The translations under genes were made by a program, and so were the position numbers. 64,000 bases of DNA, taken from assembly GCF_040050925.1 (NCBI RefSeq), contig NZ_CP157390.1:1302001-1366000 (forward strand), given 5' to 3'. Below, in pieces: positions 24,076 through 31,214 of the stretch. The notes beneath the pieces were generated by a model. That model was not told the origin of the DNA, ran no database searches, and worked only from the letters and a program-made list of their open reading frames with translations. This DNA is from Leifsonia sp. NPDC080035 (lineage in GTDB: Bacteria; Actinomycetota; Actinomycetes; Actinomycetales; Microbacteriaceae). Positions within the stretch are counted from its first letter, which is position 1. Each line of letters begins with the position of its first letter.

Positions 24076-25110
24076 TCAGACGACGCGCGGAGCGGCCGTC
24101 GAGCCGCGCGGGCGCACTTGCGCCTCCAGCACGATCGTCTCCGGGTCCGCGGTGGGATGCTGCACCCGGGCCAGCAGGCGGTCCATCGCGGCCTCGCCGA
24201 GGGCGACGGCGTCCTGGGCCACGGCGGTGATGCCGGGGTTGACCATGCTCATCCACTCGGAGTCGTCGAACGAGACGATGCTGACGTCCTCGGGGATGCG
24301 CAGACCGAGGTCGTTCGTCGCGCGCCAGACGCCCTCGGCCAGCAGGTTGTTGGCGGCGAAGATGGCGGTCGGGTGGTCGCGCCGCGCGAGGATGTCGATC
24401 GCCGCCTTGCGCGCCGCCTCCGCATCCCAGCCGCTCGAGATCACGAGGGCGGGGTCGGCGGGGATGCCCGACTCCTCCAGCGACGCCCGGTACCCGGCCG
24501 CGCGCTCGCCACCGGTCGTCCACGTCGTCTCGTCGATGAACAGGGCGATGCGGCGGTGACCGAGGTCGATGAGGTGGTCGGTCATGCGGCGGGCGACGCC
24601 CGCGTTGTCGATGAGGACCGCGTCGCCGCGCCCCTGCGAGAACTGGCGGTCGGCCTCCACGACGGGGATGTGCTGGCGGGTGAGGTAGTCGGAGACGGCG
24701 CCGGAGAGCGGGGTGACGATCACGCCCGCGACGCGCGTTGCGACGAAGGCCTGCGCCGCATCCAGCTCCGCCTCGGTGGAACCCTGGTCGTCGACCAGCA
24801 TCATCGTGTAGCCCTCGCGGCGGGCGCGGGCAGCGATGCCGGCGGCGAGATCTGCGTAGAACGCGTTGCGGAGGTCGGAGACCAGCACGCCGATCGTGCG
24901 GCTGTCCTGCTTGCGCAGGCTGCGCGCCATGGCGTGCGGGACGTAGCCGAGGGAGTCGGCCGCCGCGAGCACGCGCTCCCTGACGTTCGCGGCCACGTAG
25001 CCCTCGCCGCTCAGCGCGCGCGAGGTCGTCGACTGCGAGACACCGGCCGCCTGCGCGACATCCTTGAGCGTCGCCCGGCGCGGGACGCCGGCGGGGTCGT
25101 TCTCGATCAT
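24076..25110 (-). CDS. LacI family transcriptional regulator
   Basis: A 344-residue LacI-type regulator. The HTH (TLKDVAQAAGVSQSTTSRALS) and hinge helix (YVPHAMARSLRKQ) are typical. The periplasmic-binding-like sensor follows (TIGVLVSDLRNAFYADLAAGI to about residue 330). It is divergent from the sugar ABC permeases. Operator-like palindromes with the LacI-family centre (TGGNAACGATNCCA) lie in the promoter regions of those permeases, the solute-binding lipoprotein, and the ROK/alpha-mannosidase operon, so it probably controls all three. The ligand is likely a sugar released by the mannosidase pathway. Confidence 0.9.
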   Translation of the reverse strand: MIENDPAGVPRRATLKDVAQAAGVSQSTTSRALSGEGYVAANVRERVLAAADSLGYVPHAMARSLRKQDSRTIGVLVSDLRNAFYADLAAGIAARARREGYTMMLVDDQGSTEAELDAAQAFVATRVAGVIVTPLSGAVSDYLTRQHIPVVEADRQFSQGRGDAVLIDNAGVARRMTDHLIDLGHRRIALFIDETTWTTGGERAAGYRASLEESGIPADPALVISSGWDAEAARKAAIDILARRDHPTAIFAANNLLAEGVWRATNDLGLRIPEDVSIVSFDDSEWMSMVNPGITAVAQDAVALGEAAMDRLLARVQHPTADPETIVLEAQVRPRGSTAAPRVV

Positions 25111-25228
25111 GGCATCCTTCCCACGGGCGCCCCTGAGGAGCGCCGGACGCCCGGCGTGTCTACCCTAGTGCTCGCCGGGCTCGGCCGAGTCCGCCGCGAT
25201 CGCCGCTGAGGCCGGGCCGTCAGGCCCC

Positions 25229-25405
25229 CATTTGCGCCAAATGTGGGCTGCCGCGACGAGTGGCCGGACATTTGCGCCAAATGTCGGCTGCCGCGACACC
25301 CGAACCGAACAGTTCGCGCCAGGTGTGGGCTGCCGCGACGCGGAACGGACATTTGCGCCAAGTGTGGGCTGCCGCGCCCCCGAAACGGACATTTGCGCCA
25401 AATGT
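25229..25405. repeat. Five-unit, 39-42 bp tandem repeat of palindromes
   Basis: Five units with the core ACATTTGCGCCAAATGT followed by SGGCTGCCGCG start at about 25229, 25269, 25310, 25350 and 25390. The core is a palindrome, CATTTG-CGC-CAAATG; unit 3 is degenerate (CAGTTCGCGCCAGGTG). Between cores lie short variable stretches such as CCCGAAC or GCGGAAC. It fills the promoter-distal half of the LacI/permease intergenic region. Not CRISPR-like: units abut and there are no unique spacers of constant size. Confidence 0.8.
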
Positions 25406-25431
25406 CGGCTGCCGCGCCTCCGGCGCGCAAC

Positions 25432-25488
25432 CGATTCGTGACGAATGTCGTGAATGTCCGACGAATAGTGCACATTCGTCACGAATCG
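25432..25488. repeat. 17-bp perfect inverted repeat
   Basis: CGATTCGTGACGAATGT (25432-25448) is repeated in perfect inverse order at 25472-25488, with a 23-nt middle that contains more copies of GAATGT and ACGAAT. It begins 27 bp after the last tandem unit's core. Whether it is a protein site or an RNA/DNA hairpin is unknown. Confidence 0.75.
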
Positions 25489-25683
25489 ATCCTCCGGTGG
25501 CTCGATGGATGCTCGATCCGGCACGATGTCTGCGCTCGGCTGCCGAGGCTCGCCGCGCTCGCCCCGACGCCGGCTCCCCCTGACGAGCGGCCTTCCCGGG
25601 TGTACCGTCCACCTCACACGAGGGCGACGCGCACCGCGCCGGCGACCCGAGGCCCGCCGACCCGCCCCGGCAACTGCATGCGG

Positions 25684-25713
25684 TTGCAAGGCGGACTCCG
25701 CAGGGCTTATAGT
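25684..25713 (+). promoter_or_regulatory. Promoter of the sugar ABC permease operon
   Basis: TTGCAA (25684-25689) and TATAGT (25708-25713) with an 18-bp spacer, 75 bp upstream of the leader reading frame. A LacI-type operator begins eight bases after the -10 box. Confidence 0.6.
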
Positions 25714-25720
25714 CGCTGCA

Positions 25721-25740
25721 ATGTGGTAACGATGCCACAT
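25721..25740. promoter_or_regulatory. LacI-family operator at the permease transcription start
   Basis: ATGTGGTAACGATGCCACAT: eight of ten positions are symmetric and the centre AACGAT is the LacI-family core. It overlaps the expected transcription start, an ideal place for repression by the adjacent LacI protein. Confidence 0.68.
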
Positions 25741-25787
25741 TTGCTGCGTACGCCTGACCCGAAGCAGCAGATGCGAGGACCGAAAGG

Positions 25788-25841
25788 GTGACGATGACGA
25801 TCACCGAGCTCGACGGTGCGACACGAGAGGGAGGCCGGTGA
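25788..25841 (+). CDS. Possible 17-residue leader peptide
   Basis: A short frame starting GTG after AAAGG encodes MTMTITELDGATREGGR. Its stop TGA overlaps the A of the permease ATG (TGATG), so translation of the leader would deliver ribosomes to the permease start. The same TGATG junction joins the two permease genes. It is too short for domain evidence and could be chance. Confidence 0.35.
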   Translation: MTMTITELDGATREGGR

Positions 25842-26824
25842 TGGCCGTCCTGACGGGCGCCTCCGGGTCGGACGCCGCGACGGGCGCCGGCAGACGGGGC
25901 CGCGAGCGCACGCCGAAGAAGCGAGCGTCGAAGTACAACAAGCGCGAGGCCATCGCGGGCTACCTGTTCATCAGCCCGTGGATCGTCGGCTTCCTCGTCT
26001 TCACCCTCGGCGCGATGCTGTACAGCCTGTACATCTCGTTCAGCAATTACAACCTCGCCACCAACAGCGCCTCCCCCGCCGGGTTCGACAACTACGCGCA
26101 GCTCTTCCAGGACCCGAAGGTCGGGCTGTCGCTCGGCAACACCCTGTTCTACGCGATCATGGCGGTGCCGCTGGAGATCATCTTCGCGCTGCTGCTCGCC
26201 CTGCTGCTCAACTGGGTCGGCCGCGGCGCCGGAGCGTTCCGGACCATCTACTACCTGCCGAAGATGACCCCCGCGGTCGCCACGGCATCCATCTTCCTGC
26301 TGCTGCTGAACGGCAACACCGGCGCGATCAACCGGTTCCTCGCGATCTTCGGCATCCAGGGACCGCAGTGGCTGATCGACCCGAACTGGGTGAAGCCGTC
26401 CATCGTGCTGATGACGCTGTGGGGCGTCAGCGGGACCATGGTCATCTTCCTCGCGGCGCTCAAGAACGTGCCGCGCGACCTGTACGAGGTGGCCTCGCTC
26501 GACGGCGCGGGACCCGTCCGGCAGTTCTTCACGATCACGATCCCGATGATCTCCCCGGCGATCTTCTTCAACGTCGTCGTGCTCACCATCGCCGCGCTGC
26601 AGGTGTTCGATCAGGCGTACCTGCTGTTCTGGCGGGATCAGACGAACGCCTCGCCGGACTCGTCGCTGTTCTACGGGGTCTACCTCTTCCAGCAGGCCTT
26701 CCGCCAGTTCAACTTCGGCTTCGCCGCGGCCATGGCGTGGCTGCTGTTCGTGATCATCCTGCTGATCACCCTCATCCAGGTGAAGGTCAGCAACCGTCTC
26801 GTCTACTACGAAGGAGACAAGTGA
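25841..26824 (+). CDS. Carbohydrate ABC transporter permease, MalF-type
   Basis: A 327-residue permease with a basic N-terminal tail (KKRASKYNKREA) and six membrane helices. The EAA loop that docks on the ATPase reads DLYEVASLDGAGPVRQFFTITIPMISP. It is the first permease of a CUT1-type oligosaccharide importer. I chose the ATG at 25841; a GTG directly before it is possible. Translationally coupled to the second permease by TGATG. No ATP-binding gene is nearby, so it probably uses a shared MsiK-type ATPase encoded elsewhere. Confidence 0.9.
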   Translation: MAVLTGASGSDAATGAGRRGRERTPKKRASKYNKREAIAGYLFISPWIVGFLVFTLGAMLYSLYISFSNYNLATNSASPAGFDNYAQLFQDPKVGLSLGNTLFYAIMAVPLEIIFALLLALLLNWVGRGAGAFRTIYYLPKMTPAVATASIFLLLLNGNTGAINRFLAIFGIQGPQWLIDPNWVKPSIVLMTLWGVSGTMVIFLAALKNVPRDLYEVASLDGAGPVRQFFTITIPMISPAIFFNVVVLTIAALQVFDQAYLLFWRDQTNASPDSSLFYGVYLFQQAFRQFNFGFAAAMAWLLFVIILLITLIQVKVSNRLVYYEGDK

Positions 26825-27804
26825 TGTCCTCCGCGACCCAGTCCGCGCCGGCCGCGGCCGCACTCGCCTCCGAGCTCGACGCCACCGGCGCCGGCGCCAC
26901 CACCGGACGCCCCGGGCAGCCGGTCCGCCCGGTCCGCCCGAAGGACGACCGCTGGTACAGGCCGCGGTCGATCGTCGGCAAGACCATCCTGTGGATCGTC
27001 GCGATCGGGTTCGGCCTGCTGTTCCTCTATCCGTTCGCCTGGCTGCTCGCCGCGAGCCTCAAGCCGCGCGAGCAGGTCTTCGACAACTCGCTGTGGCCGA
27101 AGACGTTCCTGTTCTCCAACTACCTCGACGTCTGGGAGAAGCTGCCGCTGCTGTCCTGGGTCGGCAACAGCATCGTCATCGCGGTGCTGGCAGCCGGCCT
27201 CGTCTCCATCTCCAGCTCGATCGTCGCGTTCGGCTTCGCGTACTTCAAGTTCCCGGGCCGGACGCTGCTGTTCGGGCTGGTGCTCGCAACCATGATGCTG
27301 CCCGGCGCCGTCACGATGGTGCCGCAGTACCTGATCTGGAAGAACCTCGGACTCGTCGGCACCTGGATACCGATGTTCGGGATGAACCTGTTCGGCTCGG
27401 CGTTCTACATCTTCCTGCAGCGCCAGTTCTTCATGGGACTGCCGCGGGAGCTGTTCGAGGCCGCGCGGCTTGACGGCGCGAGCTACTGGAAGCTGTTCAC
27501 CCGCATCGCGATGCCGCTCAGCATCCCGTCGTTCATCATCATCTTCCTGTTCGAGTTCCAGGCGAGCTGGAACAACCTGCAGGCGGCGCTGATCTACCTG
27601 AATGCGGGCGGGGTCGAGGGCTTCACCGTGCCGCTCGGCATCTCGTACGCGATGACCACGTTCAGCCCGACCAACGGCGGCCACGGCGACTACCAGTACG
27701 TGATGGTCGCGGCGCTGATCGTGACGCTGCCCATGCTGCTGCTGTTCGCGTTCGGCCAGCGGTACTTCATCGAGGGGGTCGCGACCCAGGGCAGGAAGGG
27801 CTGA
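26824..27804 (+). CDS. Carbohydrate ABC transporter permease, MalG-type
   Basis: A 326-residue permease. After a 45-residue Ala/Gly/Pro-rich tail it has six helices and an EAA loop LPRELFEAARLDGASYWKLF followed by IAMPLSIPS. It is the second CUT1 permease and pairs with the preceding one. The ATG shares one base with the upstream stop. A 13-bp perfect terminator hairpin lies 16 bp after the stop, so the cognate binding protein (29539-30909, opposite strand) has its own transcript. Confidence 0.9.
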   Translation: MSSATQSAPAAAALASELDATGAGATTGRPGQPVRPVRPKDDRWYRPRSIVGKTILWIVAIGFGLLFLYPFAWLLAASLKPREQVFDNSLWPKTFLFSNYLDVWEKLPLLSWVGNSIVIAVLAAGLVSISSSIVAFGFAYFKFPGRTLLFGLVLATMMLPGAVTMVPQYLIWKNLGLVGTWIPMFGMNLFGSAFYIFLQRQFFMGLPRELFEAARLDGASYWKLFTRIAMPLSIPSFIIIFLFEFQASWNNLQAALIYLNAGGVEGFTVPLGISYAMTTFSPTNGGHGDYQYVMVAALIVTLPMLLLFAFGQRYFIEGVATQGRKG

Positions 27805-27819
27805 GCGGTCTCTCGGCGT

Positions 27820-27850
27820 CGGGCGCGGTGGACAGCATCCACCGCGCCCG
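27820..27850 (+). terminator. Hairpin terminator of the permease operon
   Basis: A perfect 13-bp stem (27820-27832 with 27838-27850) with loop CAGCA. Confidence 0.8.
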
Positions 27851-27934
27851 GTAACGTTTGACCCCCCTAGCGACGATTTCGCATCCAGCTGGCGGGTGGG
27901 AGGACCACCTGTTCCAGACGGAAAGGCACTCGTC

Positions 27935-29203
27935 GTGAGCCCCACTTCCCCCTCGTCATCCCCGTCGCTGTTCGCCTCGCGCGACTTCCGGCTCCTGCTC
28001 GCCGGGCAGACGACGAGCCAGCTCGGCGCGCAGGTCAGCGGGGTCGCCGTTCCGCTGCTGGCGGTCGTGACCCTCGGCGCGTCCCCGTTCGAGGTCGGCC
28101 TGATCGGCGCCGCATCCACCCTGGCGTTCGCGCTGATCGGCCTGCCCGCAGGCGCGTGGATCGACCGGGTGCGGCGGCGCCCCGTGCTGATCGCGAGCGA
28201 CGTGGTGCGCGCACTGCTGCTTGCGAGCATCCCCCTCGCCGCCCTGTTCGGGGTGCTGAGCGTCGGCCAGCTGCTGCTGGTCTCGCTGCTGACCGGCTTC
28301 GCGCGCGTCTTCTTCGACGTCGGCTACCGCAGCTACCTGCCGTCCGTGATCGGGAGGGACCGGGTGCTGGCCGGCAACTCCTCCCTCGAGTTCGTCCGCG
28401 CCTCCGGTCAGGTGGCCGGGCCCGCTCTCGGGGGCGTGCTCGTCACGCTGACCGGGGCCGCGTCGGTCCTGCTCGTGCAGGCCGGGACGTTCGCGGCGTC
28501 TGCGCTGTGCCTGGTGGGCATCCGGTCCCGGGAGGAGACGCCCGTCGCATCCTCCCGCCGCGGGATGCGGCACGACATCGGCGAGGGGCTGCGCTTCGTG
28601 CTCCGGTCGCGGGCGCTGCGGGCGACCGCCATCGCGAGCGCACTGAGCAACTTCTCGTTCGCTATCGCGTCCGCTGTCAACATGGTGTTCCTCTCCCGGA
28701 CGCTCGGCCTCCCCGCTGCCCTGATCGGCGCGGTGATCGCGGTCGGCTCGGTCACGGTGATGATCGGGGCGGCGTTCACGACGCGGCTGGCGCGCGCCGT
28801 CGGCTCGGCCCGGATCGTCTGGCTCTCGCTGGCCGTGACGGCGCCGCTGTCGCTGCTCGGCGCGTTCGCGCGGCCCGGATGGTGGACCCTCCTGATCGTC
28901 GGCGGCATCGCCGCGGGCGAGCTCGGCCAGATCGTCTACGCGATCACCAGCGTCAGCCTGCGCCAGCAGGTCTGCCCCGACCGGATGCTCGGGCGCGTGA
29001 ACGCGACGATGCAGGTGGTGGTGATGGGCCTGTTCCCGGTCGGCGCGGTCATCGGCGGCCTGCTGGGGGACGCGATCGGGGCGCGCTGGACGCTGGTGGT
29101 GGCCGGAGGGCTGCTGCTGGTGTGCCCGGTGCTGCTGCGGGTGGCGTTGCGCGGGGTGCGCGAGGTGGCGGAGCTGCCGGAGGCGGTGGAGCGGGCGGCG
29201 TAG
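27935..29203 (+). CDS. MFS transporter (drug/metabolite exporter-like)
   Basis: A 422-residue major facilitator with about 12 helices. The motif-A-like loop after helix 2 reads GAWIDRVRRRPVLI. FRLLLAGQTTSQLGAQVSGVA at the start and RVNATMQVVVMGLFPVGAVIGGL late in the chain are typical of the macrolide-efflux (MefA-like)/DHA3 group in Actinobacteria. GTG at 27935 has GAAAGG ahead of it; an in-frame start at 27896 is weaker. It lies between the permeases and their binding protein, though its function is probably unrelated. Confidence 0.82.
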   Translation: MSPTSPSSSPSLFASRDFRLLLAGQTTSQLGAQVSGVAVPLLAVVTLGASPFEVGLIGAASTLAFALIGLPAGAWIDRVRRRPVLIASDVVRALLLASIPLAALFGVLSVGQLLLVSLLTGFARVFFDVGYRSYLPSVIGRDRVLAGNSSLEFVRASGQVAGPALGGVLVTLTGAASVLLVQAGTFAASALCLVGIRSREETPVASSRRGMRHDIGEGLRFVLRSRALRATAIASALSNFSFAIASAVNMVFLSRTLGLPAALIGAVIAVGSVTVMIGAAFTTRLARAVGSARIVWLSLAVTAPLSLLGAFARPGWWTLLIVGGIAAGELGQIVYAITSVSLRQQVCPDRMLGRVNATMQVVVMGLFPVGAVIGGLLGDAIGARWTLVVAGGLLLVCPVLLRVALRGVREVAELPEAVERAA

Positions 29204-29274
29204 GCGGCGACGTGGGCAGGGACGGAGGCGAGTGCGGAGCGGGGGCAGGGCGGAGTCGGGGGCCCGGCCCTGGG

Positions 29275-29468
29275 CGCAACTCCGGAGAATCGGGCGTGGG
29301 GAGCCCGCCGCCACCGTAGGGACGGAGAAGGCGGTGGGTCGGCGGGAAATCTCCGGAGTTGCGGACGCGGGGAGGGGAGGACGAGCCGGGGTCCGGGGCG
29401 GCGTGTCGCGGGGAAGGGAGGAGAACGGCGAGCGGGTGGGGCGGGATGTCCTCCGTTTCCGACCGGTC
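29275..29468. repeat. Dispersed repeat, copy B (two modules)
   Basis: Module 1 (29275-29363) has perfect 14-bp arms CGCAACTCCGGAGA and TCTCCGGAGTTGCG around a centre holding ACCGTAGGGACGG. Module 2 (about 29371-29468) runs from GGGAGGACGAGC through GGGAAGGGAGGAGA to CCTCCGTTTCCGAC. Both recur at 53.3-53.5 kb, but with module 2 before module 1. It fills the 335-bp gap between the MFS and binding-protein genes. Confidence 0.65.
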
Positions 29469-29500
29469 GCGGCGGGGCGGCGGGGCGGCGGGGCGCGCCG

Positions 29501-29530
29501 AAGGGGCGGCCTCCGCGGAGGCCGCCCCTT
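29501..29530 (-). terminator. 30-bp perfect palindrome, terminator of the binding-protein gene
   Basis: AAGGGGCGGCCTCCG and its exact complement form an uninterrupted palindrome eight bases beyond the stop of the solute-binding protein. It would fold into a 13-bp stem with a four-base loop. Confidence 0.75.
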
Positions 29531-29538
29531 CGTGAGGG

Positions 29539-30909
29539 TTACTTGCTGCTCTTGGTGGACTGCTGGTAGGCGGTCATCGCGGCGGCCTGCGCATCCTGGA
29601 GGGCCTTCTGGGCCGACTTGTTGCCGAGGAGGTAGGACTGGATGGCGTTCTGCAGCTCCGTCTGGATCTGCTGGCCGGCCGGCGAGGCGCCGAACGACTT
29701 GCCCTGGTCGACCACGTCGTAGTACGTCGAGATCGCCTCGTCGAAGCCCTTGTTGCCGGAGGACTTCACGTACTTCTCACGGAGCGTCTTGTCCGCCTCC
29801 GGCGAGCCGGTGAAGAGACCGGTGTTGATGGCGCCCGGCGTCTTGTCGATCGTCTTCTGGCGAGCGGCGCCCGCGGCCTCCCAGGCCTGCAGGTTGGTCA
29901 GGTTCAGGGCCCAGGCGCACGCGGCGTCCTTGTTCTTCGCTCCGGCCGGGATGACGAACGAGGTGCCAGAGGCGACCGCGAACGGCTGGCCGTCGCTGTT
30001 CTTGAACGGGACGGCGCCGATGTCCACCTTGTCGACGAACGGGGTCAGCACGTTGACGTACCACTGGGCGTTCACCTCGGCGCCGACCTGGTCCTTGACG
30101 TACTGGTTGTTCTCGCCGAAGAAGTCGAACGAGTCGGTGAAGCTCTTCATCTTCGCGTAGCCGCCCTGGGCGTCCGCGATCTGCTTGAGGACCTCGAGAC
30201 CCTTCTGGTTCTTGGAGTCGTCCAGCGTCGGCTTGCCGTCGGAGCCGATGATCTGGCCGCCGTAGGCGAGGATCCAGAGGCCGGCCTGGCCGCTGGCCTG
30301 CGGGTCGAAGCCGAGCGTGCTCGGGTTGCCGCCGGAAGCCTTGTACATCTTCTTGATGGCGGCGACGAGCGTGTCCGGCTTGGATGTGTCGATGTCGGCG
30401 TCGGTGACACCGGCGGCCTTCATCACGCGCTCGTTGGTCATGATCGCCGGCGGCTGGTAGAACTGCGGCACCGCATAGACCTTGCCCTTGTAGGTGACGT
30501 CGTCGAGCACCGACTGGTAGTAGGACTTCTTGGGGTCGACGCTGTGCGTGGAGTAGCACTGGTCGAGCGGGAGGATCAGGCCCTGCGCGGCGTAGGTCGC
30601 GACGAACTGGCGGTCCATCTGAACGACGTCGGGGACGTTGCCGCCCGCGACGCGCGTGGTGAACTTCTGGGCGTCGAACGGGGTCTTGTCGATCTTGATG
30701 GTGACGCCCTTGAGCTGGTCCTTCGCGTAGTCGAGGCGCGAGGTGCCGACCTCGTCCGCGTTGTCGAAGCCCCAGGCGTTCAGGGTGCCCTTGGCGTCCT
30801 TCGAGAAGTCGGTGCTGGACGAACCTCCGCCACTGGAGCTGCATCCCGCGAGGAGCGCCACCGAAGCGGTGACGGCCAGCGCGGCCAGGGCCGTGTGCCT
30901 CTTGATCAT
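29539..30909 (-). CDS. Carbohydrate ABC transporter substrate-binding lipoprotein
   Basis: A 456-residue secreted lipoprotein. A short basic N-terminus and hydrophobic stretch end in the lipobox VALLAGC (Cys23), followed by a Ser/Gly linker. The body is a cluster-B solute-binding fold: GTLNAWGFDNAD, VPDVVQMDRQFVATYAAQG and YKGKVYAVPQFY. It should deliver an oligosaccharide to the CUT1 permeases at 25841-27804. ATG at 30909 gives the signal peptide directly; the frame extends upstream without support. A good promoter and two LacI-type sites lie upstream. Confidence 0.9.
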   Translation of the reverse strand: MIKRHTALAALAVTASVALLAGCSSSGGGSSSTDFSKDAKGTLNAWGFDNADEVGTSRLDYAKDQLKGVTIKIDKTPFDAQKFTTRVAGGNVPDVVQMDRQFVATYAAQGLILPLDQCYSTHSVDPKKSYYQSVLDDVTYKGKVYAVPQFYQPPAIMTNERVMKAAGVTDADIDTSKPDTLVAAIKKMYKASGGNPSTLGFDPQASGQAGLWILAYGGQIIGSDGKPTLDDSKNQKGLEVLKQIADAQGGYAKMKSFTDSFDFFGENNQYVKDQVGAEVNAQWYVNVLTPFVDKVDIGAVPFKNSDGQPFAVASGTSFVIPAGAKNKDAACAWALNLTNLQAWEAAGAARQKTIDKTPGAINTGLFTGSPEADKTLREKYVKSSGNKGFDEAISTYYDVVDQGKSFGASPAGQQIQTELQNAIQSYLLGNKSAQKALQDAQAAAMTAYQQSTKSSK

Positions 30910-31000
30910 CTTTTTCCCTTCGGATGGTGTCGCCGCGGGCGTCGTCGCCCGGGCGAAGAGGTCTGGTGATTCCGGATGCCGGGGGTATGGGCGGCAAACC

Positions 31001-31014
31001 TGGAAACCTTCCCA
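31001..31014. promoter_or_regulatory. Secondary LacI-type site in the binding-protein 5' UTR
   Basis: TGGAAACCTTCCCA has symmetric TGG..AA..TT.CCA, two mismatches from the consensus of the other sites. It lies about 80 bp downstream of the likely transcription start. Confidence 0.35.
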
Positions 31015-31091
31015 CATCGAAACGTAGTGCAGCCGAATCCCTGAATTCAAGGGGATCGGCGCTTTCCCGCGCACTTTCGTTACCTGATCGT

Positions 31092-31120
31092 GTTGTACGC
31101 CGGAAGCCATGCCCCGTCAA
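31092..31120 (-). promoter_or_regulatory. Promoter of the substrate-binding lipoprotein
   Basis: On the minus strand TTGACG (31115-31120) and TACAAC (31092-31097) are 17 bp apart, giving a 5' UTR of about 175 bases. Confidence 0.62.
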
Positions 31121-31135
31121 GGCGAATGCCGTTTC

Positions 31136-31149
31136 TGGAAACGATGCCA
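31136..31149. promoter_or_regulatory. LacI-type operator upstream of the binding-protein promoter
   Basis: TGGAAACGATGCCA differs by one base from the permease operator core (TGGTAACGATGCCA). It lies 16 bp upstream of the -35 box. Confidence 0.58.
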
Positions 31150-31183
31150 TATCGGCAGCTGCCACGGGTGGGCGGCCCGTCGC

Positions 31184-31207
31184 CTCCGCGCCCGGACGGG
31201 CGCGGAG
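31184..31207 (-). terminator. Terminator of the eight-gene sugar operon
   Basis: A 10-11 bp perfect GC stem (31184-31194 with 31197-31207) a few bases after the stop of the aldolase/dehydrogenase fusion gene. Confidence 0.6.
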
Positions 31208-31214
31208 ACGCGGA

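Noticed and set aside
25229..25405. CRISPR array
   Set aside because: The 39-42 bp units are contiguous, repeat-like over nearly their full length and have no unique spacers; no cas genes are present.
25220..26863. Minus-strand open frame spanning the repeat array and the first permease
   Set aside because: Its repeated peptide is just the tandem DNA repeat translated; the rest is antisense to a motif-bearing permease.
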